DNA of 64,000 bases from Aquimarina sp. AU58 (GTDB taxonomy: Bacteria; Bacteroidota; Bacteroidia; Flavobacteriales; Flavobacteriaceae), in assembly GCF_900312745.1 (NCBI RefSeq), contig NZ_OMPD01000014.1, positions 806,001-870,000 of the forward strand. Direction: 5' to 3'. The notes below the pieces were generated by a model. It was not told where the DNA came from, ran no database searches, and saw only the letters and a list, made by a program, of their open reading frames with translations. A program made the position numbers and the translations under genes. Position 1 is the stretch's first letter. Each line of letters opens with the position of its first letter. This document shows positions 18,504-28,745 of the stretch, piece by piece.

Positions 18504-19469
18504 TTAACCCAAAGCTACTCTTTCAAAAGCAACTACAGATACATCGCCAAGTGTTTTTACATAATCAGCAACACTTTTCTTTTCATCTTTAATGAAATTT
18601 TGGTCAAGAAGACATTGTTCCTGATCTAAAGTAGTATTGTCAGAAATAAATCTTTCTAATTTTCCTGGAAGAATTCTATCCCAGATTTGCTCAGGTTTAC
18701 CTTCTGCTTTAAGCTCTTCTTTCAACTTTTCTTCTGCTTGCGAAATTACATCATCAGTCAATTGAGATCTTGAAATAAATAGAGGAACATTTTTCAATGT
18801 TTTTCCTAATCGGCCAAGTTCAATATTCTCTTTTTCGATTGCTGCAATTCTTGCTTGAGTTTCTGAAGCAACATATTCTGGATCAAAATCTTTGTAAGAC
18901 AATGTTGTCGCTCCCATAGAAGCTACTTGCATAGAGATATCTTTGGCAAGTGTTTCTGCATTATCTATCTCATTTGATAAGCCAGTTAGAGCACCGATTT
19001 TATTTCCGTGTATATAGGATCCAACAAAAGGAGCTTCTAGTACTTTAAAATCTCCGATTTCGATTTTTTCTCCAATAACACCAGTTTGTTCAGTAAGTTT
19101 TTCCTGAACGGTCATACCATTAAAATCTGAAGCTAAAAATTCTTCTTTAGAAGAAGTGTTAAGAGCTACTTCTGCTAGTTGTTTTGCTAAAGAAACAAAA
19201 GAGTCGTTTTTTCCTACGAAATCAGTTTCGCAATTAAGAGAAACGATTACTCCTTTGTTTTTTGAATCATTAACTTTTGCAATAACTGCACCTTCAGAAG
19301 ATTCTCTATCTGCTCTTTTATCAGCAATTTTTTGTCCTTTTTCTCTAAGGATTTTGATTGCTTTGTCAAAATCTCCTTCAGCCTCAACAAGGGCTTTTTT
19401 GCAGTCCATCATTCCGGCACCTGTAGCTTTACGCAATTTACTTACTTCGGCTGCTGTAATATTTGCCAT
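18504..19469 (-). CDS. tsf: Elongation factor Ts
   Basis: A 321-residue guanine-nucleotide exchange factor that recycles EF-Tu in translation. The N-terminal UBA-like domain has VSKLRKATGAGMMDCKKAL, followed by the signature region around VSLNCETDFVGKND. Longer than the E. coli protein, as in other Bacteroidota. It lies downstream of rpsB on the same strand, the widely conserved order, with its own promoter embedded in the intergenic terminator hairpin. Confidence 0.98.
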   Translation of the reverse strand: MANITAAEVSKLRKATGAGMMDCKKALVEAEGDFDKAIKILREKGQKIADKRADRESSEGAVIAKVNDSKNKGVIVSLNCETDFVGKNDSFVSLAKQLAEVALNTSSKEEFLASDFNGMTVQEKLTEQTGVIGEKIEIGDFKVLEAPFVGSYIHGNKIGALTGLSNEIDNAETLAKDISMQVASMGATTLSYKDFDPEYVASETQARIAAIEKENIELGRLGKTLKNVPLFISRSQLTDDVISQAEEKLKEELKAEGKPEQIWDRILPGKLERFISDNTTLDQEQCLLDQNFIKDEKKSVADYVKTLGDVSVVAFERVALG

Positions 19470-19508
19470 ATCTTTAAATATTTAATGTGTAAAATGTATT
19501 GTTTGTAT

Positions 19509-19559
19509 AAAAAACAAGTCGTTTAGTTAGTACTGCAAAAGTAAAGAACCAAACGACTT
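19509..19559 (-). terminator. rpsB terminator/attenuator hairpin
   Basis: A 13-bp stem (19547-19559 with 19516-19528, one mismatch) followed on the minus strand by GTTTTTTA. The 18-base loop contains most of the -7 box for tsf, so termination of rpsB and initiation of tsf share the same DNA. Confidence 0.65.
19536..19543 (-). promoter_or_regulatory. -7 box of tsf inside the hairpin loop
   Basis: TACTTTTG on the minus strand, with a TTG 18 bases upstream (ATTGATAAG region). Both fit the Bacteroidota promoter pattern. Confidence 0.6.
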
Positions 19560-19640
19560 ATCAATTTTATATTAAAGTTAAGTTTTATCGCAGAGACATA
19601 AACTTAACTTCGAATTTTAATAGATATATAATCTATTTGT

Positions 19641-20546
19641 TTATTCTTCCTCTTGCTTTGCAGCTTCAGTTACCGGAGCTTCTACTGTAGCTTCAACCTT
19701 TGCAGGTGTTTCAACTTTTGCAGGAGCTTCAACCTTTGCAGATGTTTCAGCTTTTACAGGAGCTTCGGCTTTTGCCGGTGCTTCAGCTTTTGAAGGAGCT
19801 TCGGCTTTTGCCGGTGCTTCAGCTTTTGCATCTTTTTTAGGAGCTTCTTTTGTTGCTTTTCTTTCGCTTAGTCCTTCTATAACAGCATCACTTACATAAG
19901 TCATAACTTTGTCTATAGATTTAGAAGCATCATCATTTGCAGGGATTACATACTGTACCTGACGTGGATCAGAGTTAGTATCAACCATTGCAAAAATAGG
20001 AATGTTTAATTTTTGAGCTTCTTTTACCGCGATATGTTCGCGAGTAATATCTACAACAAATAATGCCCCAGGTAGACGAGTCATATCAGAAATAGAACCT
20101 AAGTTCTTTTCTAATTTTGCTCTTAAACGATCTACTTGTAAACGTTCTTTTTTAGATAGTGTATTAAAAGTACCGTCTTTCTTCATTCTATCGATAGAAG
20201 CCATTTTTTTGACTGCTTTACGAATAGTAACAAAGTTAGTAAGCATACCACCAGGCCATCTTTCTGTAATGTATGGCTGATTAGCTTTACTTGCTTTTTC
20301 GGCTACGATTTCTTTAGCTTGTTTTTTAGTCGCAACAAAAAGGATTTTTCTGCCGGACGCTGCTATCTTTTTTAAAGCTTCACTAGCTTCATCAATTTTT
20401 GCAGCAGTTTTATATAAGTTAATGATGTGAATGCCATTACGCTCCATATAAATATATGGTGCCATATTTGGATCCCATCTTCTTGTAAGGTGACCAAAGT
20501 GTACACCTGCATCAAGTAATTCTTTTACTTCGATATTGTTTGCCAT
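19641..20546 (-). CDS. rpsB: Ribosomal protein S2 with long Lys/Ala/Glu/Pro tail
   Basis: A 301-residue protein of the small ribosomal subunit. The conserved core (residues 1-230) shows LLDAGVHFGHLTRRWDPNM near the start and DTNSDPRQVQYVIPANDDA towards the end. Residues from about 235 form a low-complexity tail of repeated KAEAPA-like units, so the protein is about 60 residues longer than E. coli S2. The repeats are also visible in the DNA, which may change in length by slippage. It precedes tsf on the same strand. Confidence 0.97.
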   Translation of the reverse strand: MANNIEVKELLDAGVHFGHLTRRWDPNMAPYIYMERNGIHIINLYKTAAKIDEASEALKKIAASGRKILFVATKKQAKEIVAEKASKANQPYITERWPGGMLTNFVTIRKAVKKMASIDRMKKDGTFNTLSKKERLQVDRLRAKLEKNLGSISDMTRLPGALFVVDITREHIAVKEAQKLNIPIFAMVDTNSDPRQVQYVIPANDDASKSIDKVMTYVSDAVIEGLSERKATKEAPKKDAKAEAPAKAEAPSKAEAPAKAEAPVKAETSAKVEAPAKVETPAKVEATVEAPVTEAAKQEEE

Positions 20547-20674
20547 TTTTGTAATAGTTTACGTTCTGTTGAATTAGCAATGCTCAAGTGGCTACTTTTT
20601 GTATGGCCTTGTGCATTTAGATGCTAAACTAACCCCTCACGAATTGAGGTAACAACAAATACTGTTTTAATAAA

Positions 20675-21061
20675 TTAACGTTTAGAGAACTGGAATTTCT
20701 TACGAGCTTTCTTCTGACCGAATTTTTTACGCTCTACCATTCTTGGATCTCTGGTTAACAAACCTTCTGGTTTTAGGATTGATCTGTTTTCTTCGTCTAA
20801 TTCACATACCGCTCTTGATATTGCTAAACGAACAGCTTCTGCCTGTCCAGTAATTCCTCCACCATATACATTTACATTTACATCGTATTTGTCCTCATTA
20901 CTTGTTAAAGTTAAAGGCTGATTTACTTTGTATTGTAAAGTAGCAGTAGTGAAATACTCATTAAGGTCTTTCTTGTTAACCGTAATTTTTCCAGAACCAT
21001 CCTTAAGATATACTCTGGCTACAGCCGTTTTTCTACGACCAATTTTGTGAATAACTTCCAT
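20675..21061 (-). CDS. rpsI: Ribosomal protein S9
   Basis: A 128-residue small-subunit ribosomal protein with the signatures [31 protein letters not shown] and the basic C terminus [14 protein letters not shown], which reaches the ribosomal P site. Its ATG overlaps the rplM stop by one base, the usual rplM-rpsI coupling. Confidence 0.98.
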   Translation of the reverse strand: MEVIHKIGRRKTAVARVYLKDGSGKITVNKKDLNEYFTTATLQYKVNQPLTLTSNEDKYDVNVNVYGGGITGQAEAVRLAISRAVCELDEENRSILKPEGLLTRDPRMVERKKFGQKKARKKFQFSKR

Positions 21062-21516
21062 TACTTAAATTCGTTTAAGTTAACAGTTTTAGGTTGCTGA
21101 GCTTCCTGATTGTGATTTGCTCCTGCATATACCTTTAAATTACGGAATAAAGCTGCACCTAGTTTGTTCTTAGGTAACATTCCTTTTACCGCTTTTTCGA
21201 TTAAACGCTCTGGATTTTTGTCATACAATTCCTGAGCAGTAAGACTTCTTTGCCCTCCAGGGTATCCAGTGTGACGGATATACGATTTATCAGTCCACTT
21301 TTTTCCTGTTAAGTTGATTTTCTCGGCATTGGTAATGATAACATTATCACCGCAATCAACGTGTGGGGTAAAGTTAGGCTTGTGTTTTCCTCTTAGTAGT
21401 AATGCAACTACAGAAGAAAGACGCCCTAAAGTCTGTCCTTCAGCATCTACATGCAACCATTCTTTTGTAACGGTAGCTTTGTTGGCAGATACTGTTTTGT
21501 AACTTAATGTGTCCAC
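21061..21516 (-). CDS. rplM: Ribosomal protein L13
   Basis: A 151-residue large-subunit ribosomal protein. Family features include the early Trp ([19 protein letters not shown]), [18 protein letters not shown] and the MLPKNKLG segment. It is the first gene of rplM-rpsI, with a near-perfect promoter 54 bases upstream. Confidence 0.98.
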   Translation of the reverse strand: MDTLSYKTVSANKATVTKEWLHVDAEGQTLGRLSSVVALLLRGKHKPNFTPHVDCGDNVIITNAEKINLTGKKWTDKSYIRHTGYPGGQRSLTAQELYDKNPERLIEKAVKGMLPKNKLGAALFRNLKVYAGANHNQEAQQPKTVNLNEFK

Positions 21517-21569
21517 ACTAATTATTTTTACTTAATTAAACATTCCTTTTCCTATATAAAATAGGGGTG

Positions 21570-21600
21570 CAAATGTACAATTATATATTTATATAGCAAA
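21570..21600 (-). promoter_or_regulatory. Promoter of rplM-rpsI
   Basis: TTTG at 21600-21597, a 19-base gap and TACATTTG at 21577-21570 on the minus strand: a full match to the Bacteroidota -33/-7 consensus. A short CCTAT/ATAGG hairpin can form at the start of the leader. Confidence 0.75.
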
Positions 21601-21797
21601 CAGGTAATAGATATTATTTTTAAAGTATGATGCATTGGTTTTCAGTGATATTGATGTAATAAGGAGTTGTCTTGTTTGTTTTACGCTCCATAATCACCTT
21701 CTCCTGTTAATTTTTTACTAAAAAATGGCATAAAGTGTGACAAACTAAAATAATTTCTGTCATCTTAGTTATATCAATCATCAAACTTCTAATCATC

Positions 21798-24491
21798 ATG
21801 AAATGTTATACCTATTTATTGGTACTCTTTTTGGTTCCTATTATTTCTACTGCACAAGATTCTACTAGTACAGTTAAAAAACGAATTTACACTACAAAAC
21901 TACTTAATAATGCCGAAGGATTAACAATAAATGGTTTAATTGATGAACCTGGTTGGGATGTGGTAGAATGGGCTGGTGATTTTATTGAAAATGAGCCTGA
22001 TGAAAATACACCTCCAAGTCAAAAGACCAAATTCAAGATTGCATATGATCAGAAATTTCTATACGTAGCTTATCGATGTTATGATACCGAGCCGGATAAA
22101 ATAGAAAAAAGACTATCGAGAAGAGATGGTTTTGCAGGAGATCGTATTACACTTATCTTAGATACATATCACGATAAGAGGACAGCGTTTTCTTTTACTA
22201 TAACAGCGGCAGGAGTGAAAGGAGATGAGTTCGTTTCGCAAAATGGAGATAATTGGGATAGCAGCTGGAACCCAATATGGTATGCAGCAAGCAATATAGA
22301 TAATGAAGGGTGGACCGCAGAAATAAAAATACCTTTAAGCCAGGTAAAATTTGGTAAAAGCAAAGAACAGGTATGGGGGCTTCAGGTAAACAGATTGTTT
22401 TTTCGAAAAGCTGAGCGATCAGTTTGGCAACGAATCCCTAGAGATGCTCCTGGGTTTATAAGTGAATTTGGAGAGTTGCATGGTTTGATTAATATCGAAG
22501 CACAAAAACAATTAGAAATCCAGCCATTTGCAGTAACACAATTTGATACGTATCCCGAGGAAAAAGGAAATCCATTTAGAGATGGTCAAGATTTTAAATT
22601 GAATGGAGGGTTAGATGCAAAAATCGGAATCACAAATGATCTAACTTTGGATCTAACGGTAAATCCTGATTTTGGCCAGGTCGAAGCTGATCCTGCCGCT
22701 ATTGCATTAGATGGGTTTCAGATTTTCTTTAGAGAACAACGACCTTTTTTCGTAGAAAATAAAAATATTTTTGATTACCGTTTTGCCAATAACCAAGATA
22801 ATTTGTTTTATTCTCGTAGAATAGGAAGAAGCCCACAAGGATCAATTTCGGGAATTGATAATGAATTTATTGATAAGCCTACCAATACTACAATTCTTGG
22901 AGCTGCAAAATTTAGCGGAAAAACCAAAGATGGATGGTCTATTGGTATTTTAGAAAGTGTAACTTCTAGAGAGATCGCCAAAATTGAAGATGAAAATGGT
23001 AATAAGAGAGAGGCCATTGTAGAGCCTCTAACAAACTATATGGTCGGTAGGGTGCAAAAGGATTTTAATGAACGTAACTCATTTATTGGAGGAATTATAA
23101 CGGCTACCAACCGAAATCTTGGGGACACCTTTGATATTGATGAGGATGACCCAAATACAGACGAGACATCAGAAGTAGCAGGAACAAGAGAAAATAATCT
23201 TAATCTTCTTCGTAAATCAGCATATACAGCAGGGTTGGATTTTAGACATAACTGGAGAGATAGAAAGTATTTTATCGAAGGTAATATTGTAGCTAGTCAC
23301 GTAGAAGGTTCTGAAGAAGCTATCGAAAAAACCCAGAATTCACTTACGCATCTTTTTCAGAGGGTAGATGCAGATCATGTAGAATTAGATCCCAATAGAA
23401 CTTCATTAACCGGAACTGGTGGTAAACTTAGAGGAGGGAAATCTGGAGGAGGAAATTGGAGATATGGAGCAGGAGTTTTCTGGCGTTCTCCAGAATTAGA
23501 ACTGAATGATATTGGTTTTTTACGTCAGGCAGATGATATCAGGCAATTTGCAAATCTTCGTTATCTTTTCTTAAAACCTACCAAGTTTTATAGAAGAGCT
23601 AATGTTAGATTTAGTCAATCATCGGCATTTGATTTTGAAGGTAACTATAATCGTATTCAATATGTGTTGGGCGGTAATATAGATTATCAAAATAATTGGT
23701 GGACTGAAGTTGAGATGATTCATAAACCTCGTATTTTTACAAATACCGTTCTACGAGGAGGCCCTAGGTGGAGATTTTCTCAAGAAAATATAGGAGTGTT
23801 ATTTTTTGGATCTGATCAAAGAAAGAAATTTAATTTTACTGTCGGTCATGTAAATTCATGGACAACAGATAATAATTTCTCTTTTAGGCGATATGTATTG
23901 AGGCTTAGGTATCAGCCATTTAACTCGTTTAGTATGTCTTTAAACCCAGAGTTTGTAGAGAACCCTAATAAAACACAGTATGTTACAGATGTTGATTTTA
24001 ATGGTACTCCAAGATATATAACTGCTAAAATCGATCAGAAAACTTTAAGTGCGAGTATACGGTTAAATTATAGTATTAATCCTAATCTTACCATTCAGTA
24101 TTATGGGCAACCGTTTATATCACGAGGAAGATATACCGATTTTAACTATGTCAATAATGCAGTTGCCAAAAACCTGAATGAGAGAGTAACATTATATGAT
24201 CAGGATCAGATTTCGTTTGCAGATGATGAGTACTCTATAGATGAGGATAGAGATGGTACTGTGGATTATACTATTAGTAATCCAGATTTCGCATTTGTGC
24301 AGTTTCGTTCTAACCTGGTGCTACGCTGGGAATATATTCCTGGATCTGAAATATTTTTGGTTTGGTCACAAGGTGTTACCGGGGATGGAAATCCTTCTGA
24401 TGATCTCTTTAGAAGTTTAGATAATCAAATTCTGAATCAGCAGCCAGAGAACACATTTTTAATCAAAGCAACATATCGATTTGTGTTATAA
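21798..24491 (+). CDS. DUF5916 protein with CBM9-like N-terminal domain
   Basis: An 897-residue exported protein. A signal peptide (residues 1-20, ending in STAQ) is followed by a carbohydrate-binding family 9-like beta-sandwich (about residues 35-230; INGLIDEPGWDVVEWAGDFIENEP, FLYVAYRCYD). The DUF5916 region follows (DLTLDLTVNPDFGQVEADPA, REQRPFFVENKNIFDY), and the C-terminal part is rich in aromatic alternating strands ending in TYRFVL, as in an outer-membrane barrel. It is common in Bacteroidota; the ligand is unknown. A single-gene unit or paired with the serine hydrolase 70 bases downstream. Confidence 0.88.
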   Translation: MKCYTYLLVLFLVPIISTAQDSTSTVKKRIYTTKLLNNAEGLTINGLIDEPGWDVVEWAGDFIENEPDENTPPSQKTKFKIAYDQKFLYVAYRCYDTEPDKIEKRLSRRDGFAGDRITLILDTYHDKRTAFSFTITAAGVKGDEFVSQNGDNWDSSWNPIWYAASNIDNEGWTAEIKIPLSQVKFGKSKEQVWGLQVNRLFFRKAERSVWQRIPRDAPGFISEFGELHGLINIEAQKQLEIQPFAVTQFDTYPEEKGNPFRDGQDFKLNGGLDAKIGITNDLTLDLTVNPDFGQVEADPAAIALDGFQIFFREQRPFFVENKNIFDYRFANNQDNLFYSRRIGRSPQGSISGIDNEFIDKPTNTTILGAAKFSGKTKDGWSIGILESVTSREIAKIEDENGNKREAIVEPLTNYMVGRVQKDFNERNSFIGGIITATNRNLGDTFDIDEDDPNTDETSEVAGTRENNLNLLRKSAYTAGLDFRHNWRDRKYFIEGNIVASHVEGSEEAIEKTQNSLTHLFQRVDADHVELDPNRTSLTGTGGKLRGGKSGGGNWRYGAGVFWRSPELELNDIGFLRQADDIRQFANLRYLFLKPTKFYRRANVRFSQSSAFDFEGNYNRIQYVLGGNIDYQNNWWTEVEMIHKPRIFTNTVLRGGPRWRFSQENIGVLFFGSDQRKKFNFTVGHVNSWTTDNNFSFRRYVLRLRYQPFNSFSMSLNPEFVENPNKTQYVTDVDFNGTPRYITAKIDQKTLSASIRLNYSINPNLTIQYYGQPFISRGRYTDFNYVNNAVAKNLNERVTLYDQDQISFADDEYSIDEDRDGTVDYTISNPDFAFVQFRSNLVLRWEYIPGSEIFLVWSQGVTGDGNPSDDLFRSLDNQILNQQPENTFLIKATYRFVL

Positions 24492-24561
24492 AGTTTCTGA
24501 AAAAGTTTTTATACAATAAATAATATTAAACGTATTTTGCGACCCTATAGAATGTCGTAAT

Positions 24562-25767
24562 ATGAAATGTTTTTATGCTGTATTTACTTTAGTTTTTTTG
24601 GTGGCGTGCACTACATCAAAACCTAAAGAAAGAGTTGTTGTAATAAATGAGAAGCCAGAAATATCAAAAAAGGACTCTGTATCTTTCTTCTTAGAGCATT
24701 ACGAGAAGTTTTTTGCTACTAATTTTAATGTTTCAGAATGCCCTGGTGCAGCTGTTGTTGTGGTTAAAGGTGATACTGTTATTTATAAAAAAGGCTTTGG
24801 GGTAAAAGAAATTCATACGCAAGATTCTGTAGATGTAAATACAGTCTTTAGAATTGCAAGCTTATCAAAAGGTGTAACAGCAGTTTTGGCAGGGAATTTA
24901 GTAGATCGTGATGAATTACAATGGGATCAAAATGTTAGAGAATCGGTAAAAACATTTAGTTTAAGAAATAGTGAACAGGCAGATCGGCTTAAAGTAAATC
25001 ATTTATTATCGCATACAACAGGGCTTTACCCTTATACATATACTAAGCTTATACAAAAAGGGTGGTCTTTAGAGCAAATTATCAGAAGTTTTAAAAGAAA
25101 AGGAGTTGTATCTAAAGAGGGAGTAGATTACGAATATCAAAATGCAATATTTTCGGTTATTGAAAAAATAATGGAAAACCAAACCGAGAAATCGTTTGAA
25201 GCCCTTCTTAAAGAGCGAGTGTTTGCTCCGGCAGGGATGCATACAGCATCAAGTACATATGAGGCAATAGGAAAGAATGATAATGTAGCTCTTCCTCATA
25301 AATATAATCATTATTCAAAAAAATATAAGGTTACAGGGATTCATAAAAACTATTATAATGTAGCTGCCGCAGGAGGGATTAATGCATCAATCTCTGATAT
25401 GGGGGAGTATTTAAAAGTATTGCTTGGATATCGTCCTGATATTATTTCAAAAGAAAGCCTTAGTGATATTTTCAACCCTATTATTTGTACTAGTGATGAA
25501 GATACATATGTTAATTTGTGGGACGGGGTAACAGACTCTTATTATGCAATGGGTTGGCGAGTTTTGGATTACAGAGGTAGACGAATACTATATCATGGGG
25601 GTAATGTAAATCAATATAAAACCCAATTATTAATTGATCCTGATAATGATATTGGTGTTTGTGTATTGTTTAACGGCCCCAATCCATTTAATGGGCCGGT
25701 GATTCCTACTTTTTTAAATTATTATGACTTTTATAAAGAAATAAGTCAAAATCAACAAGTGAAATGA
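24562..25767 (+). CDS. Serine hydrolase lipoprotein, class C beta-lactamase family
   Basis: A 401-residue protein of the beta-lactamase/penicillin-binding fold. The lipobox LVACTT near residue 16 makes it a likely lipoprotein. The catalytic SxxK motif is in IASLSKGVTAVLAG, and Tyr-Gln-Asn (YEYQNAIF) fits the YxN motif. HGGN near the C-terminal end takes the place of the KTG strand, as in many esterase-like members. Such proteins act on D-amino-acid peptides or esters of the envelope, and few are true beta-lactamases; the substrate here is unknown. A -7-like TATTTTG lies at 24534-24540. Confidence 0.87.
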   Translation: MKCFYAVFTLVFLVACTTSKPKERVVVINEKPEISKKDSVSFFLEHYEKFFATNFNVSECPGAAVVVVKGDTVIYKKGFGVKEIHTQDSVDVNTVFRIASLSKGVTAVLAGNLVDRDELQWDQNVRESVKTFSLRNSEQADRLKVNHLLSHTTGLYPYTYTKLIQKGWSLEQIIRSFKRKGVVSKEGVDYEYQNAIFSVIEKIMENQTEKSFEALLKERVFAPAGMHTASSTYEAIGKNDNVALPHKYNHYSKKYKVTGIHKNYYNVAAAGGINASISDMGEYLKVLLGYRPDIISKESLSDIFNPIICTSDEDTYVNLWDGVTDSYYAMGWRVLDYRGRRILYHGGNVNQYKTQLLIDPDNDIGVCVLFNGPNPFNGPVIPTFLNYYDFYKEISQNQQVK

Positions 25768-25807
25768 TTTTGACTTTTGAGCTTTCTTAACCGTTCGATT
25801 AATATTT

Positions 25808-28636
25808 TTAGTGAGCCTCTAACCAGTCTTTACCCAATCCAAGATCTACATCTAATGGAACTTCTAAAGTGTATGCATTTTCCATTTCGGTTTTGATTAA
25901 GACCTTGATCTCTTCCAATTCTGGTTTAAAAACATCGAATACCAATTCATCATGCACCTGTAGTAGCATTTTGGTCTTATAGTTTCCTTCTTTTAGTTTT
26001 TTATGAATATTGATCATTGCAATCTTGATAATGTCAGCAGCACTTCCTTGAATAGGGGCATTTACTGCATTTCGTTCGGCTGCACCACGAACAATTGCAT
26101 TTGCAGAGTTAATGTTTTTTAAATATCGGCGTCTTCCTAAAACCGTTTGTACATAACCATTTTCTCTCGCAAAATCTACCTGTTCACTCATGTAGTTGCG
26201 TAGCTTTGGATATGTTTTATAATACGTATCGATTAATTCTTTAGCTTCACTTCGTGAAAGACTGGTTTGGTTACTTAATCCAAAAGCCGAAACACCATAA
26301 ATAATTCCAAAGTTTACTGTTTTGGCATTACTACGTTGCTCTCTGCTAACCTCTTCTATGGGAACATTAAATACCTTTGCAGCAGTAGAGGCGTGGATAT
26401 CTTCATTATTTTTAAAAGCCTCTATCATGGTCTCTTCTTTGCTTAAAGCTGCAATGATCCTTAATTCTATTTGAGAATAATCTGCCGCAAGTAGTGTGTG
26501 TTCTTCATTTCTGGGAACAAATGCTTTTCTTACTTGTCGCCCTCTTTCTGTACGAATAGGAATGTTCTGTAAATTAGGATTATTAGAGCTTAAACGTCCG
26601 GTAGCTGCTACTGTTTGCATATAATCTGTATGAACACGCCCGGTATTTTCGTCAACCTGTGTTGGTAATGCATCAACATAAGTACTTTTTAATTTAGACA
26701 AACCACGAAAATCCAATATGTTTTGAATAATCTTATGGTCTTTTGCAAGATAGGATAATACGTCTTCGGCAGTAGAATATTGACCTGTCTTTGTCTTTTT
26801 GGGTTTGTCTACCAATTTCATTTTTTCAAATAATATAACACCCAATTGCTTTGGTGAAGCGATGTTAAATTCTTCACCAGCTTCTGTATAGATTTTTTGC
26901 TCTAATGTTTTAATATCGTTATCTAGTTCTTCAGAAAGAGATTGTAAAAAACCTTTATCCAGGTTAATTCCTTCGATTTCCATATCAGCTAGAACTCTTA
27001 GTAACGGAATTTCAATATCCTTAAATAAAGAAACTGTTTTTGCTTCGGTAAGCTCTGGTGCAAAATGTTCTTTTAGCTGAAAAGTAATATCTGCATCCTC
27101 TACAGCGTATTCAGTTTGCTTATCTATTGGTACTTGTCTGAAAGATAGCTGATTTTTACCTTTTTTGCCAATTAATTCAGTAATAGAAACCGGAGTGTAA
27201 TTAAGATAAGTTTCTGCAAGTACATCCATATTGTGTCTCATGTCTGGATTGATGAGATAATGAGCTAACATCGTATCAAATAGTGTTCCTTTAACTTCGA
27301 CATTATATTTTGCAAGAACTTTGATGTCATATTTTAGATTTTGACCAATTTTTGTAATATGTTCAGCTTCAAAGAAAGGTCGTAGTTGTTCGATCAATTC
27401 TTGTGCTTCGTTACGATCTTCTGGAAAAGGAATGTAAAAACCTTTTCCAGCTTCCCAGGAAAAAGCAATCCCCACCAATTCTGCAATTAATGGATTAAGG
27501 CCAGTAGTTTCGGTATCAAAACAAACATGCTCTTGTTTTAATAAGTTTTGAAGAAATAATTTCATTGCCATTCCCGGAGCAATGCTTTGATAAAAATGTT
27601 CGGTATTAGCAATAGTTTTTCTGCTAGAAAAAGAAACAGCTTCACCAGATTCCTCGGTTTCACCAAATAATGAAAATTGACCAGCTCCAGCTTGTGTTGT
27701 TTTCTTTTTTGCAGTAGAATTACCCGTTGTCTGGGCAGATGTATTAGTTTCTTCTCCCGAAAAAATCTTAATAAACTGATCTGTAAGCCTTCTAAACTCT
27801 AATTCTTCAAAAATCGTATGCACTTTTTGAGCATCAGGTTTTGTGAGTTCATAATCATCTGCATTAAAAGTTACATCGCAATCTAAAATAATGGTTGCAA
27901 GTTTTTTAGAAAGAAGACCTAATTCTGCATTTGCTTCTACTTTTTCTTTCATTTTACCTTTTAGCTTATCGGTATTAGCTAATAAGCCTTCCATAGAACC
28001 GTATTCTGCAAGAAATTTTTTGGCAGTTTTGTCACCAACCCCCGGCAATCCAGGGATATTATCCACAGCATCACCCATCATACCTAGATAATCAATAACC
28101 TGCTCTGGTCGTTCTACCTCAAATCTTTTTTGTACCTCTGGTATTCCCCAGATTTCGATTCCATTTCCCATTCTGGCAGGGCGATACATAAAAATGTTTT
28201 CAGAAACTAATTGTGCATAATCCTTATCAGGAGTAACCATGTATGTTTGATATCCTTCTTTTTCGGCTTGTTTGGCAATGGTACCAATTAAATCATCTGC
28301 TTCTACACCTGCTTTTTCTATGATAGGAATATGCATGGCTTTTAGTATTTCCTGAATTATAGGTACAGCAATTTTAATGGCCTCGGGGGTTTCATCTCGA
28401 TTAGCCTTGTACTCAGGAAAAATTTCTAATCGATCTTTACTCCCTTGCTTGTCAAATGCAACAGCCAAATGATCAGGTTTTTCTCTCTTAATAACATCGA
28501 ATAAAGAATTTACAAAACCTAAAATTGCAGATGTATCCTGCCCTTTTGAGTTAATTCTCGGGTTTTTAATAAGTGCATAGTACCCTCGAAAAATAAGAGC
28601 GAAAGCATCTAGAAGAAAAAGACGTTTTTGTGACAT
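25808..28636 (-). CDS. polA: DNA polymerase I
   Basis: A 942-residue repair and Okazaki-fragment polymerase. The N-terminal 5'-3' nuclease domain (residues 1-290) has GVEADDLIGT and the helix-hairpin-helix GLPGVGDKTAKKFL. The 3'-5' exonuclease domain keeps its catalytic acids (FDTETTGLNPL and YAVEDADI), so proofreading is likely. The polymerase domain shows motif A (ADYSQIELRIIAAL), motif B (RSNAKTVNFGIIYG) and motif C (LQVHDELVFD). A Thr/Gln-rich linker separates the nuclease and exonuclease domains near residue 310. A -7-like TATATTGC lies at 28668-28661. Confidence 0.98.
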   Translation of the reverse strand: MSQKRLFLLDAFALIFRGYYALIKNPRINSKGQDTSAILGFVNSLFDVIKREKPDHLAVAFDKQGSKDRLEIFPEYKANRDETPEAIKIAVPIIQEILKAMHIPIIEKAGVEADDLIGTIAKQAEKEGYQTYMVTPDKDYAQLVSENIFMYRPARMGNGIEIWGIPEVQKRFEVERPEQVIDYLGMMGDAVDNIPGLPGVGDKTAKKFLAEYGSMEGLLANTDKLKGKMKEKVEANAELGLLSKKLATIILDCDVTFNADDYELTKPDAQKVHTIFEELEFRRLTDQFIKIFSGEETNTSAQTTGNSTAKKKTTQAGAGQFSLFGETEESGEAVSFSSRKTIANTEHFYQSIAPGMAMKLFLQNLLKQEHVCFDTETTGLNPLIAELVGIAFSWEAGKGFYIPFPEDRNEAQELIEQLRPFFEAEHITKIGQNLKYDIKVLAKYNVEVKGTLFDTMLAHYLINPDMRHNMDVLAETYLNYTPVSITELIGKKGKNQLSFRQVPIDKQTEYAVEDADITFQLKEHFAPELTEAKTVSLFKDIEIPLLRVLADMEIEGINLDKGFLQSLSEELDNDIKTLEQKIYTEAGEEFNIASPKQLGVILFEKMKLVDKPKKTKTGQYSTAEDVLSYLAKDHKIIQNILDFRGLSKLKSTYVDALPTQVDENTGRVHTDYMQTVAATGRLSSNNPNLQNIPIRTERGRQVRKAFVPRNEEHTLLAADYSQIELRIIAALSKEETMIEAFKNNEDIHASTAAKVFNVPIEEVSREQRSNAKTVNFGIIYGVSAFGLSNQTSLSRSEAKELIDTYYKTYPKLRNYMSEQVDFARENGYVQTVLGRRRYLKNINSANAIVRGAAERNAVNAPIQGSAADIIKIAMINIHKKLKEGNYKTKMLLQVHDELVFDVFKPELEEIKVLIKTEMENAYTLEVPLDVDLGLGKDWLEAH

Positions 28637-28713
28637 GATGTGTGTTAAATTTTTAGAAATGCAATATAAAAAGAAGATTAATCAAATTAGCGTCAAAAAC
28701 TATAATAAATATA

Positions 28714-28745
28714 AAAAGAAATGCCGCCAAAAACTGACGGCATTT
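28714..28745 (-). terminator. Orphan terminator-like hairpin upstream of polA
   Basis: Eight-bp stem AAATGCCG/CGGCATTT (28719-28726 with 28738-28745) followed on the minus strand by CTTTTTAT. It lies upstream of the polA promoter box, so it would end a separate minus-strand transcript that starts in the gap. Confidence 0.45.

Noticed and set aside
19660..19850. DNA repeats resembling a minisatellite
   Set aside because: They are the codons of the Lys/Ala/Glu/Pro tail of rpsB, in frame and within the gene.
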